Origin: Arthrinium phaeospermum
Lineage: Eukaryota > Ascomycota > Sordariomycetes > Amphisphaeriales > Apiosporaceae
Direction of reading: 5' to 3'
DNA length: 64,000 nucleotides
NCBI GenBank assembly: GCA_006503535.1
Contig: QYRS01000009.1
Location: 2,232,001-2,296,000, forward strand
Shown here: in pieces, positions 10,331 to 23,208 of the stretch
Layout of the letters: each line of letters begins with the position of its first letter
Numbering within the stretch: position 1 is the first letter of the stretch
Translations under genes and position numbers: made by a program
Notes under the pieces: generated by a model
What the model was told of the DNA's origin: nothing
Databases searched by the model: none
What the model saw: only the letters and a program-made list of their open reading frames with translations

Positions 10331-11938
10331 TTATCCTCGTTTATGCGGCGGCGAGTTATCCAGCGGGCTCCGGGGGCTGATGCGGGGCCCCCCTTCCTCC
10401 AAATAGTCCTTCGACGACTTGTGCGTCAGGCGCTCCTCGCTGTCGTCGAAGTGGTTGTACATGCCGCTGCCGTCGTGGTGAGCCGGCTCCTTCTTGACCG
10501 TGACCGTCGTCGTGGTGAAGATTCCCTTGTTGTTGCCGTTGTTGTTGTTGTGGATGTTTTGGCTGTCGTTGCTGCCGTTGTCGCCATGGCCAAGCCCGCC
10601 CGTCACTCCGATCTTCCTTTCGCCGCCGCCTCGACGGTGGTTGCCCTCCAGATCGAGATCCTCTTCGTCGTCTTCGGACACACGGTTGAACGTCGCCAAG
10701 GTGAAGTTGCCGTTGTCCCGCGCGGCGCGGTTGCGGCTCGCCTTGTGCCTGTCCATGCTGCCGATGGTGTGCGGTGGTAGGCCGGATGCAGAGGCTCCGG
10801 CACCAGTATGTATGCTCCAGAGTCCCACCGATTGCGCTGTTCGTTTGATCAAGGGTTGCAGCGTCGCCAAGCAGCCAGCACAGATAGCAAGGCCTTGTTC
10901 GACGTCGGACCAAATCGCGATATCCAATGTTGCCCCTGATAAGGAAGGTATGTTAGCGAAAGACCAAAACGCAGCGAAGATCGGGATGCACGTACACAAG
11001 AAATCCGGTTCCTCAAATGTGTGGACGAAGACGAAGCGCACAACAACGGCAACGCTGGCCCTAAGCAGACAGATTTGTCAGTATACAACATCCAATAGCC
11101 GGCTGCCGCGAGGGACCAAACTTACACGCAGGCCATGCCCAGGATGGGGATCAGGGAATACTTGATGCTCTGGCGCATCTGCAGCCCCATGATCATGTGG
11201 AGCGGCAGCAGCGCAAAGGTGAAGTCGCAAATCACGCTGAAGGCACTGTAGAGGTAGGTAAGGGCCGCGATGACGGATGGCGGAACACACGTGCCCGGCT
11301 CGTCCTTGTTCCAGAAATAGTACAGTGGCTGGCACTGTAGCAGCGTGACGAAGAAGAAGACGATGCCGGTGATGACGGAGAGGAAGAGGACCACGTAAAT
11401 GATCCATTTGTGGATCTTGACGACGGTGATGCGCAAAAGGAACACGCCAATCGATATCTTCGACGCAATCATGGTGATACAATACCATATATAACACCAC
11501 CACCAATACTATAAGTTCGAATGAGCTATTCTGCCCGTCAAGATTCAAGGGGAATGATCGTGGCTGAGCATCAGCTTCGATCCAGGCTTGAACTAACCTT
11601 CATCGCTTGCTGGATATCCTCGTGGGCAAGATCCGAATGGTGTCTTCCGGTTCCATAGTGGACTCCTGTAAGGGACGACGACGTGAACAGGATGAACGAT
11701 ACCTAGTGATGGCATCCTCGTTAGCGGTAGCCCTCCTGGAGACACCCCAAGGGAGTTGCCATAAGCCAACGCTTACCGTTGCGAAGACCATAACTCCGTC
11801 ATCCAGCCCAAACGCTCGAAGAATAAAAACGCGCGTGTAACATCGAAGAGCCGTTGCAACGACGGCCAATACCAACAGGGAGATGGCGACAGCCTGCAGC
11901 TGGGGGCCGCGATTCGGGATATCGGCGCCGTCAGCCAT
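10331..11938 (-). CDS. Fungal rhodopsin-like (PTH11/SAT4-related) integral membrane protein
   Basis: Five exons read in order from 11938: 11777..11938, 11598..11702, 11126..11508, 10996..11060, 10331..10935; all four introns have GT/AG ends and keep the frame, giving 439 aa. Family marks: LRCYTRVFILRAFGLDD in exon 1, SSLTGVHYGTGRH in exon 2, ASKISIGVFLLRI and CQPLYYFWNK in exon 3, and IAIWSDVEQGLAICAGCLATLQPL in exon 5. Together they make the seven-helix plasma-membrane core typical of these proteins. No N-terminal cysteine-rich CFEM domain is present, so it is not a classic PTH11 receptor. After the last helix comes a hydrophilic tail of about 150 residues, rich in Asn (NIHNNNNGNNKG), acidic and basic patches, probably cytosolic. 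The ligand is unknown; a sensing role is an inference from the family. Confidence 0.85.
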
Positions 11939-12599
11939 GGCTGCGGTTTCGGTGCTGGCTTGCGGGTTGCTCGTCGTTTCCTCCTAGTAATCCGGCGTGA
12001 TTACATAACACAAGAACCGTAGACTCGGGATCACAAAAGAAACGTTAAAAGGAACCAACGAGTCAGTCGAGACCCTCCTTTAAGGCATTTACAAAGTTGG
12101 GAAAAACCCGGGCTGCAAGGGAAGGGGTCCCGTCCCGTTTTGGGCAAACACGAGTTGTCCTAGATTCTGTGCCCCAGACCCATACGAAGCATGAGGGTCT
12201 TATCAACGATCGCTAACTGCATTGCATTGTACATATGCGGAATAACGGATCCAGTGTAATAAGAACCTCCTCCAGGAAATGGATCAACCATACCAGGTTT
12301 TAGCAGCAGTTCGATGGCTACCTTGCGTCACTTGCAGCTTGGGTAATAGCGTCGAGCCCAGGCCAGGGCCATTGCTGTTTCTGGGGATAGCGGCAGGGCA
12401 CACTGCTTTACCCATTGTTATAAAATGCCAATCGAGCCAAGTGGAGAGAAGTCCGGCGAATGACACCACGGACTTAGACTGACTTGAGTGGATCTCTCTC
12501 GGGCCCCGGTCTGGGACCTGGACTGTGACAGGATGGCCCCCTGAGGTAGGGTAGTCTGTAACGAGCGCGCCGGCAGTGCAGAAGGGCCTTTAACAAAAT
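11939..12599. other. Promoter side of the rhodopsin-like gene, no further gene
   Basis: This is ordinary-composition intergenic DNA between the start of the rhodopsin-like gene and the AT-rich island. It should hold the promoter of that gene. I saw no other element. Confidence 0.45.
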
Positions 12600-14085
12600 A
12601 CTGCATACCCTACTTTTTCAACTTATACACACCAAAACAGTTAACTCCTATTAACTTATAATAATAATAATATAATTTTAATTATTCTAATATTTTATAT
12701 AATAAATTAAAATTAAATAAAGAATATAATAATTTTTTAATAAGTAATTATTTCGCTTTTCGTAACTTTAATATCTAGTTATTGTTTAAGTATACTTTTT
12801 AAGTTAGCATTTAATTTTTTTTAATTCAACGAGCCGTATTTTTCTCTAATCAGGCCTTTTAAGTTTTTAAAGTTATCGTATAAGCGGTAATAAATATAAA
12901 ACTTTTAACGTTTAACGTTAGACTTTATTTAATTAATATTAGGATTATTATATAGTTTTAATCGATTTATACCCCTTTTTTCTTTTCTACTTTATAATAT
13001 AGTTAAATTAATATATAGTAATATTATCTTTTTATAATATAAAGTCTTTTCCTTAAAAATAGCGTTCTATATTATTTAATATTAGAAAAAGGGCCTTATA
13101 ATAATTTAATCCATTAATAAAGCTTAAACTCTTAGCTAAAATATTATAAAAATATAAAACGGATTTATAATTCTAGCTAATTATAATAACGTAATTAATT
13201 AACGTTCTTCCCTTTTCTTAATACTATATTTTTTTTTTTTTTTCTTTAATTATTTATCTTTACTATCGACTTAACGAATCGTTTATTATTTATCCTTTTC
13301 TATAGTAGATTATAAAACCTTCCCCTTCGGTTTAGGTTTAAATCCGAAATAAACTTTATCGATAGAGATATATTTCTTACGCTAATTAATATTTTAAAAT
13401 AACCTTAATTTTTATTCTCTTTTTAATTTTTCGATTTAATTATTTTTAATACATAGCTCGAATGCTTTTTATTATATTCTTTACGGAAATATAAATATTA
13501 AAGGTTAGGGTAATATTAGATAAGATTCTCGGATTTAGGTACATTAACGCCGGCGTTAATTATTAACTTAAATTAAAGAAAGTAGTAAATATTATAAAAT
13601 TCTTTTTAAAATAAATATTTAATAAAGTTAATATTATTATTAATAAAGGTTCTCTTTTTACCTCGATTTTTAATATATTAAAAGTCGTTATATAATCGTT
13701 TATAATTAAAATCGCTACAATTTATATAAATAGAATTTACCTTATTAAAATCGATTAAATCGCGCCTTTTTAATATAATATAATTAATTCATTTAAATTT
13801 AATATTAAAAATTAAAAAATATCTCTTTTATTAAAGTTATTTATATTAAAGAAGCCTCTCGTATCATAATATTTAACTACTTTTTAAATTTTCCTTTTAT
13901 AAGGGATATTATATTCACAATTACTTATTTTTTATAGAAAAGTTACTATAAAACTTAAAAAAAAGAAATTAATTAATTTAATAATATTCTATAATTCTTA
14001 AAAGTTTAAATTAAATATAATATGTTAGGGCTTTTCTATTATTATTGGAAATATAAGAAATTTAATATATTTAAAGGGGTTTAGG
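12600..14085. repeat. AT-rich, RIP-like island (probable transposon relic)
   Basis: Composition changes sharply to very AT-rich sequence for about 1.5 kb, then returns to normal near 14085. TA dinucleotides are abundant, while CA and TG are almost absent; isolated CG remain (for example in AACGTTTAACGTTAG near 12908). This is the bias left by repeat-induced point mutation, which turns CA into TA on duplicated DNA. No open frame survives and no protein motif can be read, so the original element cannot be named. Edge sequences (CATACC near 12604, GGTATG near 14088) are weakly inverted, but too short to call terminal repeats. Confidence 0.8.
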
Positions 14086-17000
14086 TGGTATGTGTAGTGT
14101 TTTGTTAAAGCCACTTCTGGGTAGTGAGGCACAATTCCGGGAGTCCCTTTTTAGTTCCTGGTAGCGAGTCTAAGCACTTCCGTTTGCAGCCGGCTGCAGA
14201 TTGGTGAGCCGCCTGTGCGGTGGCCTGACCAGTACGTACATCCAGAGCAGTGAGTTCCTACTTGCCCACTGTCAAAGACGAACCACGTCCGGTACTCGAG
14301 TGCCGAGTCCGTCCATGCGTGTAGCGTGCACATACATAAAATCATGCATCTACTTACTTAATACCGATCGTTCCCACCAATGACGACTCGGAGTACGGCT
14401 CGGACGTTCAGTATGTACCTGGGAATGGCGCAATCAGGCGTCGTGGCATAAACAGATGCGACCCTTGGAATGCCCGTACAACAAGCCGAATCGAAGGGAT
14501 GATCCAGGCACAGATCCAGATGCATTGTTTGTGACCACTGGCAACAAATGAGACCGTCTGTGCAGTGATCAGAGTGAGGAGTTGCGGGAGTACTTGGGGG
14601 CGGGCGGGCTGGCTCCGCCCACTTGAGAGGTTCCGCTCGCCTCGACGAAGGCTCACAAAGGCGAAAGTAGCCCTGGCAGTAGTTTAACGCATACAGGGAC
14701 AAGCCTGCACTAGTGCCGAGGCCTAGCAGTAGTAGCTGCCGCAGCTCGGCGATAACATGGATCTGAACAACACAAGCCGGGTGTCCAGCTCTTTCTGGAA
14801 GGTCAGCACGTACGCACAGGCGAGATCTTTTCAAAATGCATGCGGCACCAAGGGGGAGGCCGTACCAAAAATATCAGGCCTGGCCAGAATGCCTGACCTG
14901 GCCTGTCGAGAGATCAGCATGCTGGGCAGCAGGATGTTCATCCATACTTTGGGGCTACAAGAAACCATTGAACGATGTGGAAGTATTAGGTATGTTGCGC
15001 GCCGATCAGGCTCTGGCAAACTCGCAAGGTGCCAGTTCGATATCGATGTAACCCGGCGATGAGGGAAGATGAAGGAGCAAGATCCACCAAACAGGTAGCG
15101 ACGATCCCGACGTGGGTAGGAGATTCCTGGCTCTCTTTCTCAGCCTCACGTAAGAATGAGGTCCTAAAAGAGGAAAAGCAGAGATTTTGGATGGGGTTGG
15201 GGTGGATTGGCGAAGCCGCAAACCGGGTCTAGCTGACGACAATCATTCCATGAGGGGTCTGGCCGGCATGGTATTGCTTTTCTGGCCGTCTTAATCGGAT
15301 TGCATCCGACACACACAAGGTTCGACGGCGCGCGAGCCTCCCCTCCCATGTGCTTAAACGAGATGAGCTCGAAATAGAGTCGAAAGGGGGCAGCAACTCT
15401 AAAATAAACAATTCAACCTCAATATTATCAGATTGGGCGTGGCAGTTCCTCTGGCAGTTGGAGCTAGAAAAGAAGCCACGCGAAATTTGACAATAAAAGT
15501 GGCGCTAGAGTTCGGACAAGTTTCACGACTAACTTTAGGTAACTCCTACTACTTGGTAGCGGCAACGGCAACGGCAATACTACCACTAGCAAAACCAAGT
15601 TTACCTAATGTAGTTGAGCAAAACGTCTCTCGCATCTCGCGTCTCGCTTCTTGAGGAAAAGTGGAAGACGGTCGAGTTTGTCGTACGTTCATTCTTAGGG
15701 TTGCTTTCCATGAGGTATCCGGTAAGAGATTGTTGCAATTTGCGTGGCAGCTTACTCCGTACAGCTCGAGCAATACCGCTTGCACTACGGCCACTTTCAT
15801 GCAAATACCACATTACCTAACCTTCTGCTCTGCCAACCTGCCACCCGCCGACATTTGCAGCAAGTGCTTACTTAGCTGTAGTATACGGCCCGCCTTCCGG
15901 GATAAGCGTGTCCGCAAGCGGTGCTGCCCATGGCCGGGTCAGTAGGCCGGGTTATCGTACGGGATCGCCGGATGACCAATTGCTTTCTCACCCTTTTTAC
16001 TGCCCTTTCTTCAACGCGGCTAAGCGGCTTAGCGGCCGCCCGAAAAGGCGAGGAAACCCGAGCCGACACGGTGGATAGCCAAAAGTTCAATCAAATCACA
16101 TGCAAACCAAGCAGTTGGAAGAACTCAATTCTGGTAGCGAATGAGAAATTCATCGTCAAATCATTAACAATTCGGTCGACCGAGGCATGGCAGACAGAGA
16201 AACTGAATTGACGTTTATTTGGTTCGGGCATTTTCTCTCTTTGGGCCAGTGCGCGTTACAGAAAAAAGCCAGATCCCGGCGTTACATTGAACACCACGCT
16301 GCAATTCGCTGGGTGATTCGACCGGTCTCCGCCCACGCAGTACTTGCCTGTTCTGGAATCAAGGGAGGGCAAGGAAAGAGAGGCTAGAACAAGGCGCTAA
16401 ATCAACAAACGCTGCCATCGAACAAGGGACGCGTATCGGAATCAAATCGATCAGCAGTTTGGTAATCTGGGTACTTGAAATAACAAATCGTGGGTGAACC
16501 TTGTGTGGTGGGAAGAATTGAGTTGCGCGTCAAGCAGTGCCGGCCGGTCGCCTGTGGCTACGAGGCTCAATGGGCTAGCATAGCCACACAAGGGCCCTGC
16601 AGGCGGCACACGGTCTTCTTCACTCTTCTTCTTAGGGACAGACGGCCGGCCCCCCGTACGTTTCGGCGCATGAAGCATGTATGTGCACTTTATTATGACC
16701 TCGGCTTCTCTCCCCCCGGGAACCTGCGCAGCCGAAGGTTCGCTGTCCCGTTGAAGCGGATATGTAGGTATGTGATACTTTGAGCAAAGAGCGTACCACA
16801 GCCCGTGAGGTGGAAAGGTGACCTAAGTATGGAACGGGGACGGCAACTCTGCTCCTCCAAAGAGACTCCTTTCTCTCAATTGCCGGCCACTCGGACGAGA
16901 AATGCGATCAAAGCCCTCTGCTTGCAATTGCAACCCCCATTGCCGCTGAGGCCCCATCTATCCCCTCTCACTTCCACGTCAAAGCCACAAGGAGATGACC

Positions 17001-17431
17001 ATCGCAGTCCAGGGGCCGGCGGCAAGCCCGTAGAGCTCGGCGCATGAAATATGTGGCTCATGATATGGCTCCTCCCTCCCGGGTCTAAATATGGAAGTAG
17101 CGTGCATTCGACGGTGAAGAAGGAAATGGTTGTACTGTTCGGCAGCACTGATTGGCGTGGCCGGCGACGTGCTTGGAATGCGACGGGAAAACGGCAGCTC
17201 TCCTTTTCCTCTCGTCTCAACCCAGAACCGGACCAATTCCCGCTAGGACGCGATCGCCATGATCCGGAGGAGATGGAAAGGGATGGCAATGCATGCTCGC
17301 GCGTTGCCCGCCCTCAGCTTCTCTCGTACCAACACCTCCACCGAAGCCGGCCAGAGGCAAGCGGCGTGTCTGTCCTTTTCGATGGCGCTCCGAAGAATTA
17401 CATAATCTGACGACAGATATGACTAGGGAGA

Positions 17432-17466
<35 letters not shown>

Positions 17467-18248
17467 GAAGTCAACCCCCAAAAGAGCGTACTTCCCCCGA
17501 TAGTCCAATGGCCGCCGCTGCTGGCAAGCCACCCGCCAGAACTGCAACTAGCAGCAAACACCAATATTCGCGCCACCGCAGAAGTCTCGCGCACGTGGGC
17601 GGCATGCGGTGGCAGTCCCGACAGCCCATCCTTGCTCACACGCTGCTGTCCGAATCGGGGACCTCCGTAGCACCAACCTGTAACCCGTTCCGTCTCCGCC
17701 TCTCGACTCCTTGCCCCAGATCTGCCCGTTGCCGCCCGCCGCGGGCCCAAAACCAGAGCCTTTCGACCGGTGAGGCGTCCGACTTGATTGCACCAAGAGG
17801 GCCCTGAACGGCCGAACCAGCGCCGGCCGGTGTCACTCTTCGCCGAGGTTCCGCATGTATGGGCTGCGTTCCTGTTGCTATGACTAATTGCATTGAAGTC
17901 GTCGCCGGATCCCTATCCAAGTGGCAATAGTCAACTGTTGACTGAGTCCTCATCATGGGCAGTGCTGTGGTCGGACTGAGCAGAATTGACCCATGCCGGA
18001 CTTCGTACAGTCACTGTCATACAGAGATGGAAAGCATGGTGTTGAAGTAGATTAGATATTACTCTCTACATCTCAATCTATCTTGCTCTGCCTATCTCTC
18101 TGTATGTGCATCTCTCGCATATATATCTCAGCGTATATCGTGGTATCATAACAAACTCCAATAACCAAACACCCAACCCAGCCCTGCATGAGCAATCCCA
18201 TCCTTCCTCAAAAGAAGACGAGCCTTGACCTGCGTGTAGACAGACACA
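14086..18248. other. Gene-poor intergenic stretch
   Basis: About 4.2 kb of normal-composition sequence follows the AT-rich island. Only short, overlapping frames without domains occur on both strands. The right end should hold the 3' region of the sugar transporter. A TG microsatellite lies at 17433-17462. Confidence 0.5.
17433..17462. repeat. (TG)n microsatellite
   Basis: A perfect TG dinucleotide run of about 15 units lies in noncoding DNA. Confidence 0.95.
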
Positions 18249-19991
18249 TCACACCTCGTCCTCGTGCGCATGCGCAATCTTCTCGCCCGCAATGACCCCC
18301 TCGCCCCCAACCCCGCCCGCCCCGCTCTGCTTCCGCTGGCGGAACGTGCTGGTCGGCGTCCACTGGGCCGACTTGTTGGCGAGCTTGACCTCGGCGTAGA
18401 GCTCGTCGACCTCCTCGAGCGAGAGGCCCTTGGTCTCGTAGATGCAGAAGTAGACGAAGGCGATGCAAATAAAGCAGCAGCCGAACCAGATGAAGAAGAT
18501 CTTGGACTGCAGGTTGGCGTAGCCGGGCCCGTAGTTGACCAGGTACGGCGTCGCGTACGCGATGGCCCAGTTGAGCAGCCAGTTGGTCGCCGTCGTCATG
18601 CTGAGCCCGCGCGCCCGGTTCTTGAGCGGGAAGATCTCGCCCGTCACCACCCACGCCAGCGGGCCCCACGTCGACGCGAAGAAGAAGATGTAGATGCAGA
18701 CGAAGGCGATGCCCGCCTTCTGCGCCGCTACGTTGTGCACGATGATGTTGCCCGCGCCGTCCTGGCTCGTCGTCGTGGTGCCCAGCATGGCGACCAGGAA
18801 CTGGCTGGCGCACATGCCGACGGCGCCCCACAGCAGAAGAGGGCGGCGGCCGAACCGGTCAACGGCCCACAGACCGGGGAGGGTCGAGACGACGTTGATG
18901 CAAGACGTGATCATCTGGATGGTGAAGGCGTTGGTGATGCCCGAGTTCTTGAAGTACTGTGGACCAAGGAGGTTAGCTTTGTGCCCAATACCCGAGTCTC
19001 AGTGTGTCTGCCTTACCTGAGTTCCGTAGTAGAAGATGAAGTTGATACCGGTCAGCTGCTGAAGAGCCTGTAAGCCCATACCAGTGAGCTGACGCTTGAG
19101 CATGGCGCCCCGGAAGCAGTCGATGTAGCTCGCCTTGCCGAGCGTCATCTCGAACTCGTGGTTGGCGCGGATCTCCTCGAGCTCCGCCTGGATCGAGGCC
19201 GACTCGGGCGTGAGGCGGCGCAGCTTGCAGAGCGAGCGGACGGCCTGCTCGTACTTGCCCTTCTTGACGAGGAAGCGCGGCGTCTCAGGCAGGACCAGCA
19301 TGCCGCCGATCAGGATGATGGCCCACGCGAACTGCACCGCGATGGGGATGCGGTACGAGCCCGTGTCCTGGCGGTCCTGCGTGGCGTAGTCGACAATGGC
19401 GGCTAGGAGCAGGCCGATGGTGATGGCGAGCTGGTACGCGCCGACGATGGCGCCGCGGATCCACTTGGGCGCCGTCTCGGACTGGTAGAGGGGCACGACG
19501 GCCGACAGGAGACCGACGCCCAGGCCGGCGAAGAAGCGGCCCGCCAGGAAGAGCGGCAGCGCGACGGCGGCGGTCTGGAGAATGACGCCCAGGTTGAAGA
19601 CCATGCACGAGAAGATGAGGGCATAGCGACGACCGATGGTGTCAGCGAAGGCGGGGGAGCTCAAGGCACCGAAGAAGGTGCCGGCCGAGAGAATCGAAAC
19701 TACGGCCGATGACTGCGCCGGCGACACATCGAGGTGGCCTTTGGAGTTGACGTAACCGGTAGAGAACAGTGTTTGCCAGTAGTCCATGGCTTGGATGCCG
19801 CTGATGGTTCCTGTGTCATAACTGAAAGGGGCCGGTCAGTAAGTATGCTCAGCTAACAGCGCAAGTCTTGCGCGTTGGTTAATAGTAACGGACCCGAATA
19901 GTACACCGCCAAAGGCGACGAACATGCCGATCGCAATGGCAGGCCATGCCTTGCCCTCTTCATTCTCGGGCTTTCCCGGAAACCGCACCAT
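18249..19991 (-). CDS. MFS sugar (hexose-type) transporter
   Basis: Three exons from the start: 19894..19991, 19017..19821, 18249..18956 (introns of 72 and 60 nt), giving 536 aa, normal for a 12-helix sugar porter. Signatures run in family order: FGYDTGTISG at the exon 1/2 junction (helix 1), a GRRYALIF loop after helix 2, GRFFAGLGVGLLS, the PETPRFLVKKGK motif ending the first half, QQLTGINFIFYYGTQ in helix 7, DRFGRRPLL, TWGPLAWVVTGEIFP, and YETKGLSLEEVDELY at the start of the C-terminal tail. It should move a hexose or similar sugar across the plasma membrane, driven by the proton gradient or by facilitation. The first intron has a weaker GTCCGT donor, but the joined GYDTG motif supports it. 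Affinity class and exact sugar are not visible. Confidence 0.93.
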
Positions 19992-22900
19992 GCTGGGCTA
20001 TGGTTCAATGGTAGAATTAGGAAAGGTGGCTAATGATATAGAGATATATATCGAAGAGTGATGCTTGGAAGAATCCCAACATCGGAACCGTCGAGCAATG
20101 ATGGGGAAACGTCCGGGCCTTATATAACACAGACTGGTTGGCTAGGCCAGGTGTGTGTGTGCCAGACACGAATCCTGCCAGAAGGTTTCATCTTGCTAGA
20201 ACATGGCCTGCAGGGCTACCTGGCGCATCATAGCGGCACCGCGCGCGCGTTGCAGGGAAGGGGGCAGTAAGCTCGTTCCCCCCTCCATCCAGTCTAGTAG
20301 GTAGTATCCCCCATCCTCTCCAGTCCGTGGACTGGGGTAATGAGCTCTAGAACTTTGGTCCGGGGTAGAGCATTGGAACCCCGGACCCGCGCTACATAAG
20401 GTGCTATATCGGCGGCATTGTGGATGCTTGCATAGCAACTACGCATGAGTAGGCCCGCGGTGAGAGAGCCAAAGAGAAGCCGCCTTAGCCTCCCGACGGC
20501 AAAATAGCTGGCTGCTGTCGATCACGAGGGCTTGCAGAAATGGACGCGGCCGGACCGATTCTTGGGCTGCAAAGTCGCCTTCTCCCAGGGTAATTGGAGT
20601 TCCGTCACGGTCCTGGATGGGTAACACCAGAAGAGGAGAGGCCAATGGGCGGGCAGAAACCCTGAGTCGGTCGGTGAAACCTGGAGTCAACACCAGGCTC
20701 AAGTCGGCCTAGCTCTCTCTCAACCGCATCAAGACGCAGTCAGTGTAATTTGTCAACCTCAACACCCATTCATTTCCAGTGCATGTCATTTGAGGCAAGG
20801 TATGCATATCACTGCACTTCAGAAAGAGCCTCTGTCAACTTGATACGCCAGTGGAAGTAAGACATCTTTCAGCATAGCCATCGCACCAGACCGGCGGGTG
20901 GCGGTTGTCGACATGCGGAAGGGAAGAAAAAAAGCATGCTACCGTCGCTCTAGCTCTGGGACGGCACCGAACAGAATGAGCTTAGATCTCGACGTAAGCA
21001 TCTTCACCATGCGCCTCCACGTCCAAGCCAGTCCACTCCGTTTTCTCTAGCGGTAATTGCAGGTTAGTAGATTAGGCGGTCCTGGGCTCATTTGCATAGC
21101 TGCGGAAGTAGCTAAGCAGCTGTATGGGACATACCTAACGTATTAGATATTTCTTGTATGAACACTGCTTCGATTCGAACCGGGGTCTTGGCTGAACGCG
21201 GCAAAAGTGCCAAGGTACGAGGAGAGTCTTGATTTGGACTGACAAGGGGCAAACGCGCGATAGAAACAGCGACCAATCCGTGCCACGCAAAGCTTAGGGT
21301 GCTTAGCATTGTTCCGTCAGCAGGCTAGGATCCTTCCCCATGACCTCCCGGCCTTTTTCGACTTGGGGGCTTATAGTAGAGCTGGAGAAAGACTCGTTCC
21401 ATGATGCCATCAGGTCGGGAAGCGCACCTCAGGGAACCGTATGCTGCATGTTGACGCTTGGAGAAGTCATGGACACAAAGAAGCGTTCAATGCGCAAAGG
21501 AACTATCGAGCACATACGCCTCGACTGAGCGGGGCCCCTGCTGGTAACGTAGCTTAGCTGCTGGAACTTACCCTGTAATTCTGCCCCCGTGACCAGCGAG
21601 GTGGACTCGGCCGACAACGATGCGAATCCGCCGCCCCCTGCCACTTTGAGCTCGTTCGCGCCCGTAACTCCAGGGGCACTGAGGTATTAAGAGCGCGGTG
21701 AGTTGGCGAGTGCCGCGTGCCAAGGCGGACACACCTGTTCATGATGTGGAAAAGCGCCGAGACCAGGAGTCAGCAGCATCTCTGTTCCCCGCTTGAACCC
21801 CAAATCGCCGACCCCTCATGATCGTGATACAGTGATGCGACAAGAAACTTGGCACGTCGTTGGTCGCCATCAAGGTAATGCTAGCAGGGCACCGACAGGA
21901 CGGATCCAATACTAGAGGAATGCGGGTGCAAAAGATCATATTGAATCATTGCTCTCCCTCTCCTCTGGCTTGATATACCGTTAGTCTTTGAAATATAGAT
22001 AGCTTAAATGTTATATGTTACGTTCGCTCTCTGGCAGATGTAACCGTCCGCAACGGTCTAGGGGGTGGAGGATAACTTACTGCTGTCAGAACAAAGTGAA
22101 AGAAAAAGTCTGGAACACCGCCGGGGGCCAGTCCCATCCCCCGCAAAGTTGCAGTTGGGGAAATCTCTACCCCGACTCCCCCAAATCATCCCCAGGCCAG
22201 GCCTAATTCTCGGCGAGATCCACAATTAGTTTCCAAGAATCCCCCAGACTGCCACCGAGCGAGTCATGGATTGAACGGTCCCTGATGAGTTTCCAGTCCC
22301 CAGGTAGGTTCAAGGTGTGTTAGCCTAGTCCGGCCTACTGCTCGAGCCTGTTTGTATACAGACGATTCCTAAATGCGGGAAGTGAGAGGATCTCCACGAC
22401 AGCACTGGGCCGAGAAAGGTAGGCCTTGATAGTCTGATAAGCCGCCGCTCCTGAGAGAGTCTTGCTGGCATCAATTGACCAGTCACCAGAAACCTAGACA
22501 GAAACTAGTATTGTAAAAGTGGTCCAGCAAGTGTACCACATCATCGGAATGACATCGTACGTTTCGTAGTCTGAGTAGGTTCAGCCGGGCCCCGAACCTC
22601 GCGGGTGGCCAGAGGGACGGGTGCAAGGTGGAACGACGAGGACCTGATTCTGGGTTCGTGTCGACAGGAGCTGAAGGTCCCTGTTCTAGCCTTGTGATCA
22701 GCTCGCTCTCGCTGTAACATCATCCCCAGGCCCGGTGATCTGGTAAGGAAGATTTGGAATCGCCTAGGTACTAGCCATAAAACGCCGGGAAGACCGATGA
22801 TCCTGATCCTGGTGGGGGAAAGGCGTGCCGAGGCGTTGGGCGGCAGGTGGTTCTTTCCCACTGCCAGTTACATCATTCCGCATCCAAACATTCGATGATA

Positions 22901-23208
22901 TTCACCAAAATCAACACATCTGCTTCCAATACTTTCGTAGCCGTTTAGATGGAAAAATATTCCCAGAAATGCCCGCTGCTTAGGCAATTTGTAGTGAAGC
23001 AAGTGCGAAATAATGGAACATATTTCGCCAGACACCAGATCCTAGGCTGCTAGGCTTATTGATTTAGAGGGCAGTCACTAAAACGTGGTACCCCACATTG
23101 ACGACACCAGACACGTCGCTATCCGCGTCTACTCATCCCTGAAAGCTTGTATTAGACTTGGGACATTATACAATTCCACCCTTCACACACGCGAATCCCT
23201 TGTTCAGA
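19992..23208. other. Gene-poor divergent intergenic stretch
   Basis: About 3.2 kb separate the divergent starts of the sugar transporter and RFT1. The left part must carry the transporter promoter (a TATATAAC element occurs near 20120). No frame has a recognisable domain. A lone B-box-like sequence near 21170 on the minus strand does not fold as a tRNA. Confidence 0.5.

Noticed and set aside
12600..14085. AT-rich island as a centromere or mitochondrial insert
   Set aside because: It is far too short for a centromere, and no mitochondrial gene sequence could be recognised; the dinucleotide bias fits RIP better.
18264..19073. 269-aa plus-strand frame over the sugar transporter
   Set aside because: It is antisense to a clear transporter gene; high GC at third positions opens long opposite frames. 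The product is Arg/Asp/Ala-rich without domains.
21110..21240. B-box-like sequence (minus strand) near 21170 with nearby hairpins, possible tRNA
   Set aside because: The T-arm does not pair, no A box lies at the right distance, and no acceptor stem forms.
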